From assembly GCA_937135955.1 (NCBI GenBank), contig CAKZOB010000024.1, positions 16,626-80,625 on the forward strand: a stretch of 64,000 nt of DNA, read 5' to 3'. Source of the stretch: an uncultured Anaerolineales bacterium. Lineage in GTDB: Bacteria; Chloroflexota; Anaerolineae; Aggregatilineales; Aggregatilineaceae. The notes under the pieces were generated by a model. It had not been told where the DNA came from. It saw only the letters and a list, made by a program, of their open reading frames with translations, and ran no database searches. Positions 26,170 to 34,502 of the stretch are shown here, in pieces; within the stretch, counting starts at the first letter, position 1; each line of letters begins with the position of its first letter. Made by a program: the position numbers and the translations under genes.

Positions 26170-27111
26170 TCAGAAAGACCCTAGAACACCCGACTCCAGC
26201 AATATGACCACTGCCGGGCCGAGCAACACGATCCAGATCGATGGGAAGATCAGGAATACCATCGGGACGATCATCTTCACCGGCGCTTGCTGCGCTTTTT
26301 CCTGCGCGCGCTGACGACGCTTGACGCGCATCTGATCTGCCTGGATGCGTAGCACTTTGGCAATGCTCACACCGAGCTGCTCAGCCTGGATCAGCGCGGC
26401 CACAAAGGTCGTAACGTCGGGCACGTCCATTCGGTTTGACATGTCGCGCAAGGCATCGCTACGGCGCTTGCCGAGTTGAATCTCCTGCAACACACGCCCA
26501 AAGGCAATGGCGATCTCGTTATCCCATTTCTCATAGACTTTGCCCATTGCCTGCTCAAAGCTCAGCCCAGCTTCCACGCAGATGGTGAGCAGGTCGAGCG
26601 CATCGGGCAAGGCTCGGACAATGGCATCCTTGCGGCGGCTGATCTGACTCTTGAGCTGGAGCAGTGGCAGATAGTAGCCCAGCACTGCCCCACCAATGGT
26701 CCCCAGCGTGCCCTTGACGGCCCCCCAGTTGGTGAAGAAGAAAAACAGCACGAACGCGCCCACCCCCATACCAATGGTTAGAGCGATGCGCTGCCCAAAG
26801 AACACCGCAGGTTCCATACTCTGCGTTTTGCCTGCCAGTTCAATCTGGCGGCGCACACTCTCCATCTGGTTTTCGGGCGTGAACTTGGCCGCGAAGCGTG
26901 CCAGCGCCTTGTACATGGGAATGATGACACGCTCCCGCGTGCTCAAAGAGAGTTCGATCTCTTCGAGCGACGTAGGTACTTCCCGATCGCCGTACTGCGC
27001 CAGACGTTTTTCGAGCGGATCGGCATCCGTTCGGTCTGAGTAGCCTACGGCGATCAGGCCACCAAGCAGAAGTGCCGCTGCGACCAATAGAATCAGGATA
27101 ATCGGGTCCAT
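26170..27111 (-). CDS. tadC: Tad/Flp pilus inner-membrane platform protein TadC
   Basis: The 313-residue T2SSF-domain protein has an N-terminal transmembrane helix (about 3-25), a second pair of helices near 95-130, a cytoplasmic T2SSF domain with PDALDLLTICVEAGLSFEQA and QAEQLGVSIAKVLR, and a C-terminal helix ending LLESGVLGSF. It pairs with TadB to anchor the ATPase and move pilin in or out. ATG 27111 is preferred over an upstream extension to 27192; GAGAGTGG precedes it and the upstream part overlaps the tadB end. Gap to tadB is 31 bases. Confidence 0.93.
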   Translation of the reverse strand: MDPIILILLVAAALLLGGLIAVGYSDRTDADPLEKRLAQYGDREVPTSLEEIELSLSTRERVIIPMYKALARFAAKFTPENQMESVRRQIELAGKTQSMEPAVFFGQRIALTIGMGVGAFVLFFFFTNWGAVKGTLGTIGGAVLGYYLPLLQLKSQISRRKDAIVRALPDALDLLTICVEAGLSFEQAMGKVYEKWDNEIAIAFGRVLQEIQLGKRRSDALRDMSNRMDVPDVTTFVAALIQAEQLGVSIAKVLRIQADQMRVKRRQRAQEKAQQAPVKMIVPMVFLIFPSIWIVLLGPAVVILLESGVLGSF

Positions 27112-27142
27112 AGTCCACTCTCGCCCAACACCCAACCTGCTG

Positions 27143-28123
27143 TCAGTACTTGATGTCCACGATTTTCTGAATGATCGCGGCGCCTGTGCCAATCAGCCCC
27201 AGACCACAGCCCAGCATTGGCCAACCGCACATGCGGTTTTCTACCAGGTTGGACATGTAGCCAGGGCTGACCATATACAGGAAAAGCGTCAGCGCTATCG
27301 GCAACAACGAGATGATCCAGCCCGTGATGCGCCCTTGCGCGGTCAGCACGCGGATCTCACCTTTGAGCTTGATACGCTCGCGGATCGTGTGTCCGATCGA
27401 TTCCAGCACTTCGGCCAGGTTACCGCCAACTTCGCGCTGAATGTTCACCGCCGTGTTGATCAGGTCGAGATCATCGCTGGGCATGCGCGCCAGCAGGTGA
27501 TCCAGCGCGTTCTCCATGGGGATGCCAAGTTGGACTTCCATCACGACCCGGCGGAACTCGCTGGCGGTTGGCTCCGGAGACTCGCGCGAGATCGCTTCGA
27601 GGGCCTGCAACACGCCATAGCCAGAACGTAGCGCGTTGACCCACAGCGACAGCGTATCCGGCAACTGATTCTCGAATGTTCTCAGGCGCTTGGACTGCCG
27701 CCGGGCCACATAGAAACGGGGAAAGAAGAAACCGGCCACCGCAGCCACACCAGCGCCAATAGGCGAGCCGCCGAACATTGCCAGTCCAATCAGGAAGCCG
27801 CCTACGGACGTGATCACATGTAGGGCCAGATACTCGGCGACGGTGAGTTTGAGATCGGCGCGTGACAATTGCGTACGCCATTTCTGCGCAAATCCTCTAT
27901 CTGCCAGAATGGCGTCCAGCCGGCGTGTGATCAGGGTAGCTTCGTGTGTCGGATCGGGCTTTTGCAGTTCCTCGAACTCGACCAGCAGGCTGCTCGGCTC
28001 CGACGTATAGCGCCCCAGGCGCTCTTCGATTTGCTCCCGCCGCTCGGCCCGTATGCTGATCACGCCGGCGATCAGGATGATCACCGCCATGACTCCGGCT
28101 ACGCCCGCTATCGCGATTTCCAT
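27143..28123 (-). CDS. tadB: Tad/Flp pilus inner-membrane platform protein TadB
   Basis: The 326-residue protein has an N-terminal transmembrane helix (about 1-24), hydrophobic segments at about 110-140, and the T2SSF domain with QLPDTLSLWVNALRSGYGVL, LDLINTAVNIQREVGGNLAEVL and two C-terminal helices. It works with TadC as the membrane platform for the Tad secretion ATPase. tadC follows 31 bases later; cpaF ends 158 bases upstream, the widest gap within this cluster apart from cpaE-cpaB. Confidence 0.93.
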   Translation of the reverse strand: MEIAIAGVAGVMAVIILIAGVISIRAERREQIEERLGRYTSEPSSLLVEFEELQKPDPTHEATLITRRLDAILADRGFAQKWRTQLSRADLKLTVAEYLALHVITSVGGFLIGLAMFGGSPIGAGVAAVAGFFFPRFYVARRQSKRLRTFENQLPDTLSLWVNALRSGYGVLQALEAISRESPEPTASEFRRVVMEVQLGIPMENALDHLLARMPSDDLDLINTAVNIQREVGGNLAEVLESIGHTIRERIKLKGEIRVLTAQGRITGWIISLLPIALTLFLYMVSPGYMSNLVENRMCGWPMLGCGLGLIGTGAAIIQKIVDIKY

Positions 28124-28281
28124 CTGCTTCTGCCCTCCCCGCGCTCTTGCTGTTACTTTCTATTCTACCAGGGAAGTCCTGTTGCCCGATAGCCATCGCA
28201 AGATGGCTGCCTGTTCGCCCAGCGGGACCTGCCTTGCCTTCCCCCCACACCCTCAGCCATAGAAGGGTCAGTGCATCCGCT

Positions 28282-29676
28282 TCAGTAGCGTGAGACACCG
28301 ATTCCGAACACGGACGACGGCAGGTGAATGCCTGCAGCCTCGATTTTGTCAATGAACTTGGGCCGCAGACCGGTCGGACGAATGCGCCCGATCACCTTGC
28401 CCGCTTCCAGCCCCGTCTGCTCGAACTCGAACAGGTCGGACATGGTAATCACGTCGCCTTCCATGCCCTGTACCTCGGTGATCTTCACAATCTTGCGCGA
28501 GCCGTCGCGCAGACGATCCTGGTGGATGATCAGGTCAATGGCCGAAGCGACCTGCTCGCGAATGGCACGCACTGGCAGGTCCATACCGGCCATCAGGCAC
28601 ATGACTTCCAGACGAGCCAGTGTGTCGCGAGGGCTGTTGGAGTGCAGGGTCGTCATCGAACCCTCGTGACCAGTGTTCATGGCCTGCAGCATGTCCAGAG
28701 CCTCACCTGCGCGGCACTCGCCTACCACGATGCGGTCAGGACGCATACGCAACGAGTTGACTACCAGGTCGCGAATGCTCACTTCGCCGCGCCCTTCGAT
28801 GTTGGGGGGACGGCTCTCCAACGGGACGACGTGCTCCTGCCGTAGTTGAAGCTCTGCCGCATTCTCGATGGTCACGATGCGCTCGTCATTGGGGATAAAG
28901 CCGGAGAGCACGTTGAGCAGCGTCGTCTTGCCCGAACCAGTACCCCCGGACACAATGATATTGAGTTTAGCTACCACAGCCGCTCGCAGGAACTCGGCGA
29001 TTTCCGGCGTCATCGAGCCGAAGCGAATCAGGTCTTCAACGGTGTAAGGACGCCGCGAGAACTTACGGATAGTGATCGTCGGGCCGCAGAGCGCGATCGG
29101 GCGGATCACCGCGTTCACACGAGAACCATCCGGCAGGCGTGCATCTACTGTTGGTGAACTCTCGTCAATACGACGACCCAGAGGAGCCACAATGCGGTCG
29201 AGCACCCGCAGCACATGGTCTTCGTCTTCGAAGGTGACATTGGTGCGCAGGATATTACCGTTGCGCTCGATATAGACATTCTTGGGGCCATTGACCATGA
29301 TCTCGGTGATGGTGTCATCGGCCAGCAGCGGCTCTAGCGGGCCATAGCCCAGGATTTCGGCGACGATGGCCTCGTAGAGCATCTGCCTTTCTTGACGCCC
29401 CAGCACGATGCTCTCTTCGTTCAGGATGGTAGTGAACAACTCCTCGATCGCCGCACGTACCTCTGGCGAGCGCGGGTCTACGCTGGCATCCAGTTCCGAC
29501 AGTAACTTGTTCTGGATGCGGACTTTGAGGTCCTGATAGCCCCCACCATCAGGCCGGCGCGCTGCGACAGCGCCCGCCGCGGTAGGTACCTGCGCCTGAC
29601 GCACCTGCTCCAGCTTGGACGTTTGCGGCTTCTCGCCCGCCTGACCGCCCCGTTCTATTCTCCGCAACAGGGACAT
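28282..29676 (-). CDS. cpaF: Tad/Flp pilus assembly ATPase CpaF (TadA)
   Basis: The 464-residue VirB11-like secretion ATPase energises pilus assembly. Walker A GGTGSGKT is at 244-251; Asp box, Walker B ([19 protein letters not shown]) and His box ([18 protein letters not shown]) are all present. The N-terminal region carries a short basic linker and the usual helical N-domain with [15 protein letters not shown] 29676 with GGGAGGTG upstream is preferred over GTG 29682, which overlaps that site. cpaE ends 52 bases upstream. Confidence 0.97.
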   Translation of the reverse strand: MSLLRRIERGGQAGEKPQTSKLEQVRQAQVPTAAGAVAARRPDGGGYQDLKVRIQNKLLSELDASVDPRSPEVRAAIEELFTTILNEESIVLGRQERQMLYEAIVAEILGYGPLEPLLADDTITEIMVNGPKNVYIERNGNILRTNVTFEDEDHVLRVLDRIVAPLGRRIDESSPTVDARLPDGSRVNAVIRPIALCGPTITIRKFSRRPYTVEDLIRFGSMTPEIAEFLRAAVVAKLNIIVSGGTGSGKTTLLNVLSGFIPNDERIVTIENAAELQLRQEHVVPLESRPPNIEGRGEVSIRDLVVNSLRMRPDRIVVGECRAGEALDMLQAMNTGHEGSMTTLHSNSPRDTLARLEVMCLMAGMDLPVRAIREQVASAIDLIIHQDRLRDGSRKIVKITEVQGMEGDVITMSDLFEFEQTGLEAGKVIGRIRPTGLRPKFIDKIEAAGIHLPSSVFGIGVSRY

Positions 29677-29728
29677 ACTCACCTCCCGACTGCTTCCTTG
29701 CTCTCCCGACTGATTTCCGTAAACACCA

Positions 29729-31033
29729 TCAGTTTCCGCTCAGTAAAGCCCGCAGGCCGCTCTTGGAACGCGGCTCACTCTGCGGTTTGCTCTCTTCTGG
29801 TCTTTCCTGCTCCACCGACTTCCGCACCTGTTCGGCCAATTCTATCAGCTCTTTACCCGGAGACTGGGATTTGGCCTTGGCGACCAACGGAACGCCCTGG
29901 TTCACTGCAACCAGCGTGGCTGCGTTGTCCAACGGAATAGTTGACACCACTTTGAACTTGAGATGGCTTTCGATGGAACTGACAGGCACTGCCCCTCGTC
30001 CTCGCTCTTTCTCGCTCAGCACGCGGTTGAGCACAAAGAGAACTTTGTCCAGCATCCCGCTGTCCCGGAAGATGTCGAGCATCTTGCGTACATTGCGCAC
30101 GCAGGGAATGGTCGGATTGGCGACCAGGATGATCCGCTCCGCTACATCAAACAGCTTGTGGGTCATGTCGTCGTACTGTGTCGGCGTATCCACAATTACG
30201 AAGTCGTAGGACTTGGACAGTTGTTGTACCAGTTCGCGAACCGCGTCCGACGAAATATCATACGCTGCTACAGGAAGCGGAGGGGCTGTCAGCACCTTCA
30301 AACCGCTGGCGTGTGTGACCAGGACGCTGTCAATCATCTCCTGGTCAATGTCGTGCACATTCTTGGTTAGATCAGCGATGCTGCGCTGTGCCTGCACATT
30401 CAGAAACGTATCAACATCTCCGAATTGCAGGTTGGCATCCACCAGCAACACGCGGGTATCGTGGCGCATTAATGCGGCAGCTACATTGGTGGCAACTGTG
30501 GTAACCCCCGCGCCTGCCTGAGGGCTATAGACGACAATGATATGCCCTGCCCCGGCAATCGGAGTCAGGACACTCGGCTTGCCCTCACGAGCTACGGCTG
30601 TGCGCAGCGACGACATTTGCGCTTCTTGCTGACGAATCGGCTCGTTGCGCTCGTACACGCGCCGAATGGTGGCGTACAGTTCTTCACTGGACACCGGCTT
30701 GGTCAGGAAGTCACGCGCGCCCGCCAGCATGGCCTGACGCATGTAACCCTGCTCATTTTGCACCGACATGATCACCACAGCAGCCGTGCGTACCGCCATC
30801 GTGATCTGTTTGGTGGCAGTGATGCCATCCATGTCGGGCATGTTGATGTCCATCAGTACTACGTCAGGCTTGTACTGAGTAGCCAGTTCAACGGCCTCGC
30901 GCCCTGTGCTGGCACCGTCTCCGCCGACTACTTCGATGTCCGGCTCGAAGGCGAGCAGTTTGCGAATGTTCTCACGCGTATCCGGAATGTCGTCAACAAT
31001 CAGCACTTTGATGACTTGACGCTCGCTGCTCAT
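29729..31033 (-). CDS. cpaE: CpaE/TadZ-type protein: response-regulator receiver plus MinD-like ATPase domain
   Basis: The 434-residue protein joins an N-terminal receiver domain (about 8-127) with phospho-acceptor D62 (VVLMDINMPDMDG), T/S and K positions intact (MSVQN, TKPVSS), to a ParA/MinD-like domain (from about 163). CpaE/TadZ places the pilus machine at the pole. The P-loop reads SPQAGAGVTT (170-179), lacking both lysines of the deviant Walker A. The VLLVDANLQFGDVDTFL and FVIVDTPTQYDD segments are kept. ATP binding is therefore doubtful. It lies between cpaB (140-base gap with a hairpin) and cpaF. Confidence 0.9.
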   Translation of the reverse strand: MSSERQVIKVLIVDDIPDTRENIRKLLAFEPDIEVVGGDGASTGREAVELATQYKPDVVLMDINMPDMDGITATKQITMAVRTAAVVIMSVQNEQGYMRQAMLAGARDFLTKPVSSEELYATIRRVYERNEPIRQQEAQMSSLRTAVAREGKPSVLTPIAGAGHIIVVYSPQAGAGVTTVATNVAAALMRHDTRVLLVDANLQFGDVDTFLNVQAQRSIADLTKNVHDIDQEMIDSVLVTHASGLKVLTAPPLPVAAYDISSDAVRELVQQLSKSYDFVIVDTPTQYDDMTHKLFDVAERIILVANPTIPCVRNVRKMLDIFRDSGMLDKVLFVLNRVLSEKERGRGAVPVSSIESHLKFKVVSTIPLDNAATLVAVNQGVPLVAKAKSQSPGKELIELAEQVRKSVEQERPEESKPQSEPRSKSGLRALLSGN

Positions 31034-31095
31034 ATTCGTTACCCTGTCTGCGCCACCAATCTACTGTATCCAGTGAACCGTCCGCCGATGAGTAT

Positions 31096-31133
31096 AAAGG
31101 GCATGCGGACGCTCGCGCGAACGCGTGCCCTTT
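31096..31133. terminator. Strong inverted repeat between cpaB and cpaE
   Basis: A 12-bp stem, AAAGGGCATGCG (31096-31107) with CGCGTGCCCTTT (31122-31133), has one G-T pair. On the plus strand it is followed by ATGCTATTTT; on the minus strand by ATACTC. It may end or attenuate the cpaB transcript, or stabilise mRNA ends. The strand of action is unclear. Confidence 0.55.
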
Positions 31134-31173
31134 ATGCTATTTTAACGCAAAGTCAACGCTTCTGCTCAAGTTG

Positions 31174-32364
31174 CTATTCCCCTGCGGAAGCCTGACCGAC
31201 TGTCTGCTGCAAGAAGCTGTGTAGCTGCCCAATGTCGAAGCGTCGCACGCTGGTGATCGGCGGTTCGAGGGCAAACTCCAACGCTACCGGCGGCTGTGCA
31301 TTATACGTGCGGATCATGTAGTCCAACGACACGGGGTCGGTTGCCACAACGCTGTTGTCACCAGCCGTGCGCAGTGCCAGAGTGATGGGAATCTGGGCGT
31401 CCACTGCCCAGGTGAGCACCAGCGCGTCCTGAGGCGTCACCGCCAGAGTAATGATCAGGGGCAAATAAGGCGTGGCCGTCGGTTGCGGAGTTGCCTGTTG
31501 CGCTTCCCCCTGCCCAGGCGGCGGAACCGTTTCGATTGCCTGTGGCGTGGGGGTCGCGCCCACGATGTCCCCACCTGGTGGGAAGTAACCGACGTGCAAC
31601 ACCCAGGCGTTAGTCACCGTGCGCTGCGTGACCAGACGAGGTCGCTGGGAGGCTTCGCTGGGGCTGAGCAAGACTCCTTCCGGAGATAGGGTGCTGGCTT
31701 CCGGTCGGCCTTGCCGCGGGGCACCGATGCTCAATTCGCCCGTCTCGAGTCGCGTGATCAGGGAGACGTTGTTGGGCATGCGCGTCTGGAACGTGGGATC
31801 CACGTCAATATACAGGAAGGACAGAATCACGTCTACGAAGTCGCCCGGTTGGATGCCGTAAGCTACCTGCCCTACTCCTGTAGGATCCAACGGGATAGAC
31901 ACGGCCACCCGTGGCTGGTCGTCTTCAAAGGCCCGCATCAGAGCTGCTGCATCTGATCCCGTCTGTGCAATCTCATAGAGATTGGGCACGATCTGCCTGG
32001 CCAGAATAGGCATCCCCCGTGGAATATCGGTGCGTGCGATCTGACCGATCACATCCTCCAGCTCTTCTGCCGTGAAGTAGTTGCCGGGTTCGGGCAACGC
32101 CTCCTGTGGCCAGAGCTGCACGCCGACGCCGTCAGGTGGGATCACAATACCACGCGGCAGGTCCTGAATCGCCACCACGATCTCTACCATATCCAGGAAA
32201 CGTGGGCTGAGTTCCTCAGGTAGGGGAGTAGTCTCTGCCGCCACAGCCGGAGTTCCAGTTGTTCCTTCTTGTCCGGTTTCATTGCCGCCGGACATCAACA
32301 CGAACACGAGCACAATCACCAGGATGATGACCATGCCCAACAGGATCAGCACTCGACCTCGCAT
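31174..32364 (-). CDS. cpaB: Flp pilus assembly protein CpaB
   Basis: The 396-residue protein has one N-terminal transmembrane helix (about 4-24), then an exported SAF domain (about 55-125) with VVAIQDLPRGIVIPPDGV and the DVIGQIARTDIPRGMPILA pattern, followed by the CpaB-specific region ISIPLDPTGVGQVAYGIQPGDFVDVIL. The last 180 residues hold Pro/Thr-rich linker sequence and an extra beta-rich part. CpaB spans the envelope in Tad systems; here it must act without a visible secretin. ATG 32364 with GGAGGG upstream is taken rather than a longer frame to 32427. First gene of the Tad run. Confidence 0.92.
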   Translation of the reverse strand: MRGRVLILLGMVIILVIVLVFVLMSGGNETGQEGTTGTPAVAAETTPLPEELSPRFLDMVEIVVAIQDLPRGIVIPPDGVGVQLWPQEALPEPGNYFTAEELEDVIGQIARTDIPRGMPILARQIVPNLYEIAQTGSDAAALMRAFEDDQPRVAVSIPLDPTGVGQVAYGIQPGDFVDVILSFLYIDVDPTFQTRMPNNVSLITRLETGELSIGAPRQGRPEASTLSPEGVLLSPSEASQRPRLVTQRTVTNAWVLHVGYFPPGGDIVGATPTPQAIETVPPPGQGEAQQATPQPTATPYLPLIITLAVTPQDALVLTWAVDAQIPITLALRTAGDNSVVATDPVSLDYMIRTYNAQPPVALEFALEPPITSVRRFDIGQLHSFLQQTVGQASAGE

Positions 32365-32436
32365 AAGGTTTTCCCTCCCGAATGGTCTGCACCGGGATAG
32401 ACCAGGCCACGTGACAACCCGTCTCAATTGCTAATT

Positions 32437-32464
32437 AGTGTAGTCTGATGTCGAAAACGCGCAA
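32437..32464 (-). promoter_or_regulatory. Candidate promoter for cpaB
   Basis: On the minus strand TTGCGC (32464-32459) and TACACT (32442-32437) are 16 bases apart, about 70 bases before the cpaB ATG and just after the hairpin that ends the kinase/regulator transcript. Confidence 0.4.
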
Positions 32465-32474
32465 ACAGGCCCAA

Positions 32475-32520
32475 AGTCCCAAAACGCAGGAGGGCAGCGC
32501 TATCGAGGACGCCACCCTCC
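32475..32520 (-). terminator. Probable terminator after the histidine kinase gene
   Basis: GGAGGG (32489-32494) and CCCTCC (32515-32520), with further inner pairing GGCAGCG/CGCCACC, form a hairpin. On the minus strand GCGTTTTGGGACTTTGG follows. It sits between the kinase gene and cpaB. Confidence 0.5.
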
Positions 32521-32553
32521 GCTCCTGATGCTTGAACGCCATCTTTCCACCTG

Positions 32554-33624
32554 TCAAACGGCGGGCAGCATAACAACGAAGCGATTGGGTTCGTCTTCCG
32601 CGCTGTTGACTTCTAACATCCCTCCCACCAGTTCGATCCGTTCCTTGAGGGTGCGCAGCCCAGATACGTCTCCCTGCTCACTGTGCGCCAGGGCCTCGGC
32701 GGGATCGAAGTTGCGCCCATCGTGTTCAATGGTTGCCTTCAGCCAGTCCGGGCCGACGTCTATCACTACATTGATGGTCTTGGCCCCCAGGTTATCTCGT
32801 GCATTGGCCATGATGGCCTGGATCGAGCGAAACATCATGACCTCGATATGGCTCGGCAACCGTCGCTCATCGCCCAACACGTTCAATTGGGTCTGAATGC
32901 CCGTTTTCTCTTCGAATGCCTCTGCATAGCGGCGCATAGTAGGTACCAGACCCAGATCATCGAGCATCATCGGGCGCAGATCGAAGATGAAATCGCGCAC
33001 TTTCTGGAAAGTGCTATTCGCTGCAGCTTTCAAGTTGTTGAGTTCTTCCTGAGCGCGGTCGGGATTCCGATCGAACAACCGCTGGCAGATCTCCGCCTGC
33101 AGGATGAAATTAGTCAACGACTGTGCCGGGCCATCGTGCATCTGACGTGCCAGGCGTTGCCGCTCCGCTTCCTGTGCTTCTACTACGTTGATGATCGCCC
33201 GCCGCGATAGCTGCTCCGCATCGTGCTCATTGGCCGCAGGTGCTGGCACAGGCACGCGGTAAGTTGCTGCTTCGGGACCCAGGGCGCGCACCAGATCGAG
33301 CAGCCGCCCTAGCAGTTGTTCGAAGCGTTGCAGTTCGCTCAATGTGGCTTTTGCCTTCTCAAGCTGTCCCTGCAGCGTCAACAGACGTTTGTTGGCATCC
33401 ATAGCGCTGTCATAGGCCGCCTTGATGTCGGCGCGGGGGATGGTGTCGAAGTTCGTCTCCACGCGACTCAACTGCGCGCTGATAGCGATATTGCGTTCGC
33501 GCAAGCGGGTCACTTCGAGCTGTGTCTGCTCGATCAGGCGCTGATTTTCCTGTACACGCTTGCGGATATTCTCGTACTCTGTTTCCAGTTCACGCAACAC
33601 TTCGTTCTGAAGACCCTGAGCCAT
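32554..33624 (-). CDS. Cytoplasmic DegS/NarL-type sensor histidine kinase
   Basis: The 356-residue protein has no transmembrane segment. A long N-terminal coiled coil (about 10-115), like the DegS sensor, leads into a HisKA_3 dimerisation domain with the phospho-acceptor H163 in AERQRLARQMHDGPAQSL, then a HATPase domain with FDLRPMMLDDLGL, an N-box-like MANARDNLGA and the G1-like HDGRNFDP. The pair with the response regulator at 33660 (35 bases upstream) points to control of a phosphorylation cascade like DegS-DegU. Its place beside the Tad genes suggests, but does not prove, that pili are a target. Confidence 0.92.
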   Translation of the reverse strand: MAQGLQNEVLRELETEYENIRKRVQENQRLIEQTQLEVTRLRERNIAISAQLSRVETNFDTIPRADIKAAYDSAMDANKRLLTLQGQLEKAKATLSELQRFEQLLGRLLDLVRALGPEAATYRVPVPAPAANEHDAEQLSRRAIINVVEAQEAERQRLARQMHDGPAQSLTNFILQAEICQRLFDRNPDRAQEELNNLKAAANSTFQKVRDFIFDLRPMMLDDLGLVPTMRRYAEAFEEKTGIQTQLNVLGDERRLPSHIEVMMFRSIQAIMANARDNLGAKTINVVIDVGPDWLKATIEHDGRNFDPAEALAHSEQGDVSGLRTLKERIELVGGMLEVNSAEDEPNRFVVMLPAV

Positions 33625-33659
33625 CGCTGTTTTCCCTCACAGTCTGTTTGCCACTGTGC

Positions 33660-34382
33660 CTAGGGCTTCTTGTCCTGCGCACGCACCCAGCCGCGCTGCA
33701 ATGCGTATACTGCAGCCTGTGTGCGGTCGCGTACGTCTAGTTTCTTGAGGATCGAGGTCATATGATTTTTCACAGTCTGATGGCTGATCCCCAGCGTCTG
33801 AGCGATCTCTTTGTTGCTCTTCCCGCGCGTCACGTATTCCAGGATTTCCATCTCACGCGCGCTGAGTGGTACAAAGTGTTCGCTGGGATCCACCATGTAG
33901 GGGCCTGTGGCCGTTTCCACACTGGCGTCGAGCCATTCCTTTAGCTCGGCCAGGGTGTAGACTTCGCCATTGACAACGTACAGGCCACGCATCACCTGGC
34001 GCACTACGTCTACCAGCGCTTCGGGTTCGATGTCCTTGGGGCAAAACGCTGCTGCTCCCGCGCGCATGGCGTGCAATACCTGTTCAAAGTCGTCATAGGC
34101 GGTGAGCAGCACAACGGCAGTGGGCACCTGCTCTACCTTGAGCTGATGCGTCACCTGCAGCCCGTTCATGCCAGGCAGGTTGATGTCCAGGACCACCACG
34201 TCGGGCACCAGGACTCGGCATAGGCGCAGCGCTTCTTCGCCGCTGCTGGCCTCTGCCAGGAGTCGGATATCATCTTCCACAGCGAAGATATTTCGCAACC
34301 CTTGCCGGAAGACGGGGTGATCGTCGACAATTACCAGCGTAATGCGCGGTGGAGGAGCATACGCGCTTTGGTCGTATGACAT
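33660..34382 (-). CDS. NarL/FixJ-family response regulator
   Basis: The 240-residue protein has a receiver domain (about 14-130) with acidic pocket VDDHPVFR and phospho-acceptor D66 in VVVLDINLPGMNG, and a C-terminal LuxR-type helix-turn-helix (about 172-235) with LSAREMEILEYVTRGKSNKE and TLGISHQTVKNHMTSILKKL. A linker with a VNGEVYTLAELKEWL stretch lies between them. It is cotranscribed with the DegS-like kinase and is its likely partner. A candidate promoter lies at 34443-34471. Confidence 0.95.
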   Translation of the reverse strand: MSYDQSAYAPPPRITLVIVDDHPVFRQGLRNIFAVEDDIRLLAEASSGEEALRLCRVLVPDVVVLDINLPGMNGLQVTHQLKVEQVPTAVVLLTAYDDFEQVLHAMRAGAAAFCPKDIEPEALVDVVRQVMRGLYVVNGEVYTLAELKEWLDASVETATGPYMVDPSEHFVPLSAREMEILEYVTRGKSNKEIAQTLGISHQTVKNHMTSILKKLDVRDRTQAAVYALQRGWVRAQDKKP

Positions 34383-34442
34383 TGGGAAAACTCACTCCCA
34401 TATGCTGGGGCTATGCACAGGCAATCCCTACCCTGTGATCCT

Positions 34443-34471
34443 AGCATAGTTTATCGCGCGCAATCACACAA
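34443..34471 (-). promoter_or_regulatory. Candidate promoter for the two-component operon
   Basis: On the minus strand TTGTGT (34471-34466) and TATGCT (34448-34443) are 17 bases apart, about 60 bases before the regulator start at 34382. Confidence 0.45.
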
Positions 34472-34502
34472 TAGAACATGCGAGCAGTCTTGCCATAGGT
34501 TC

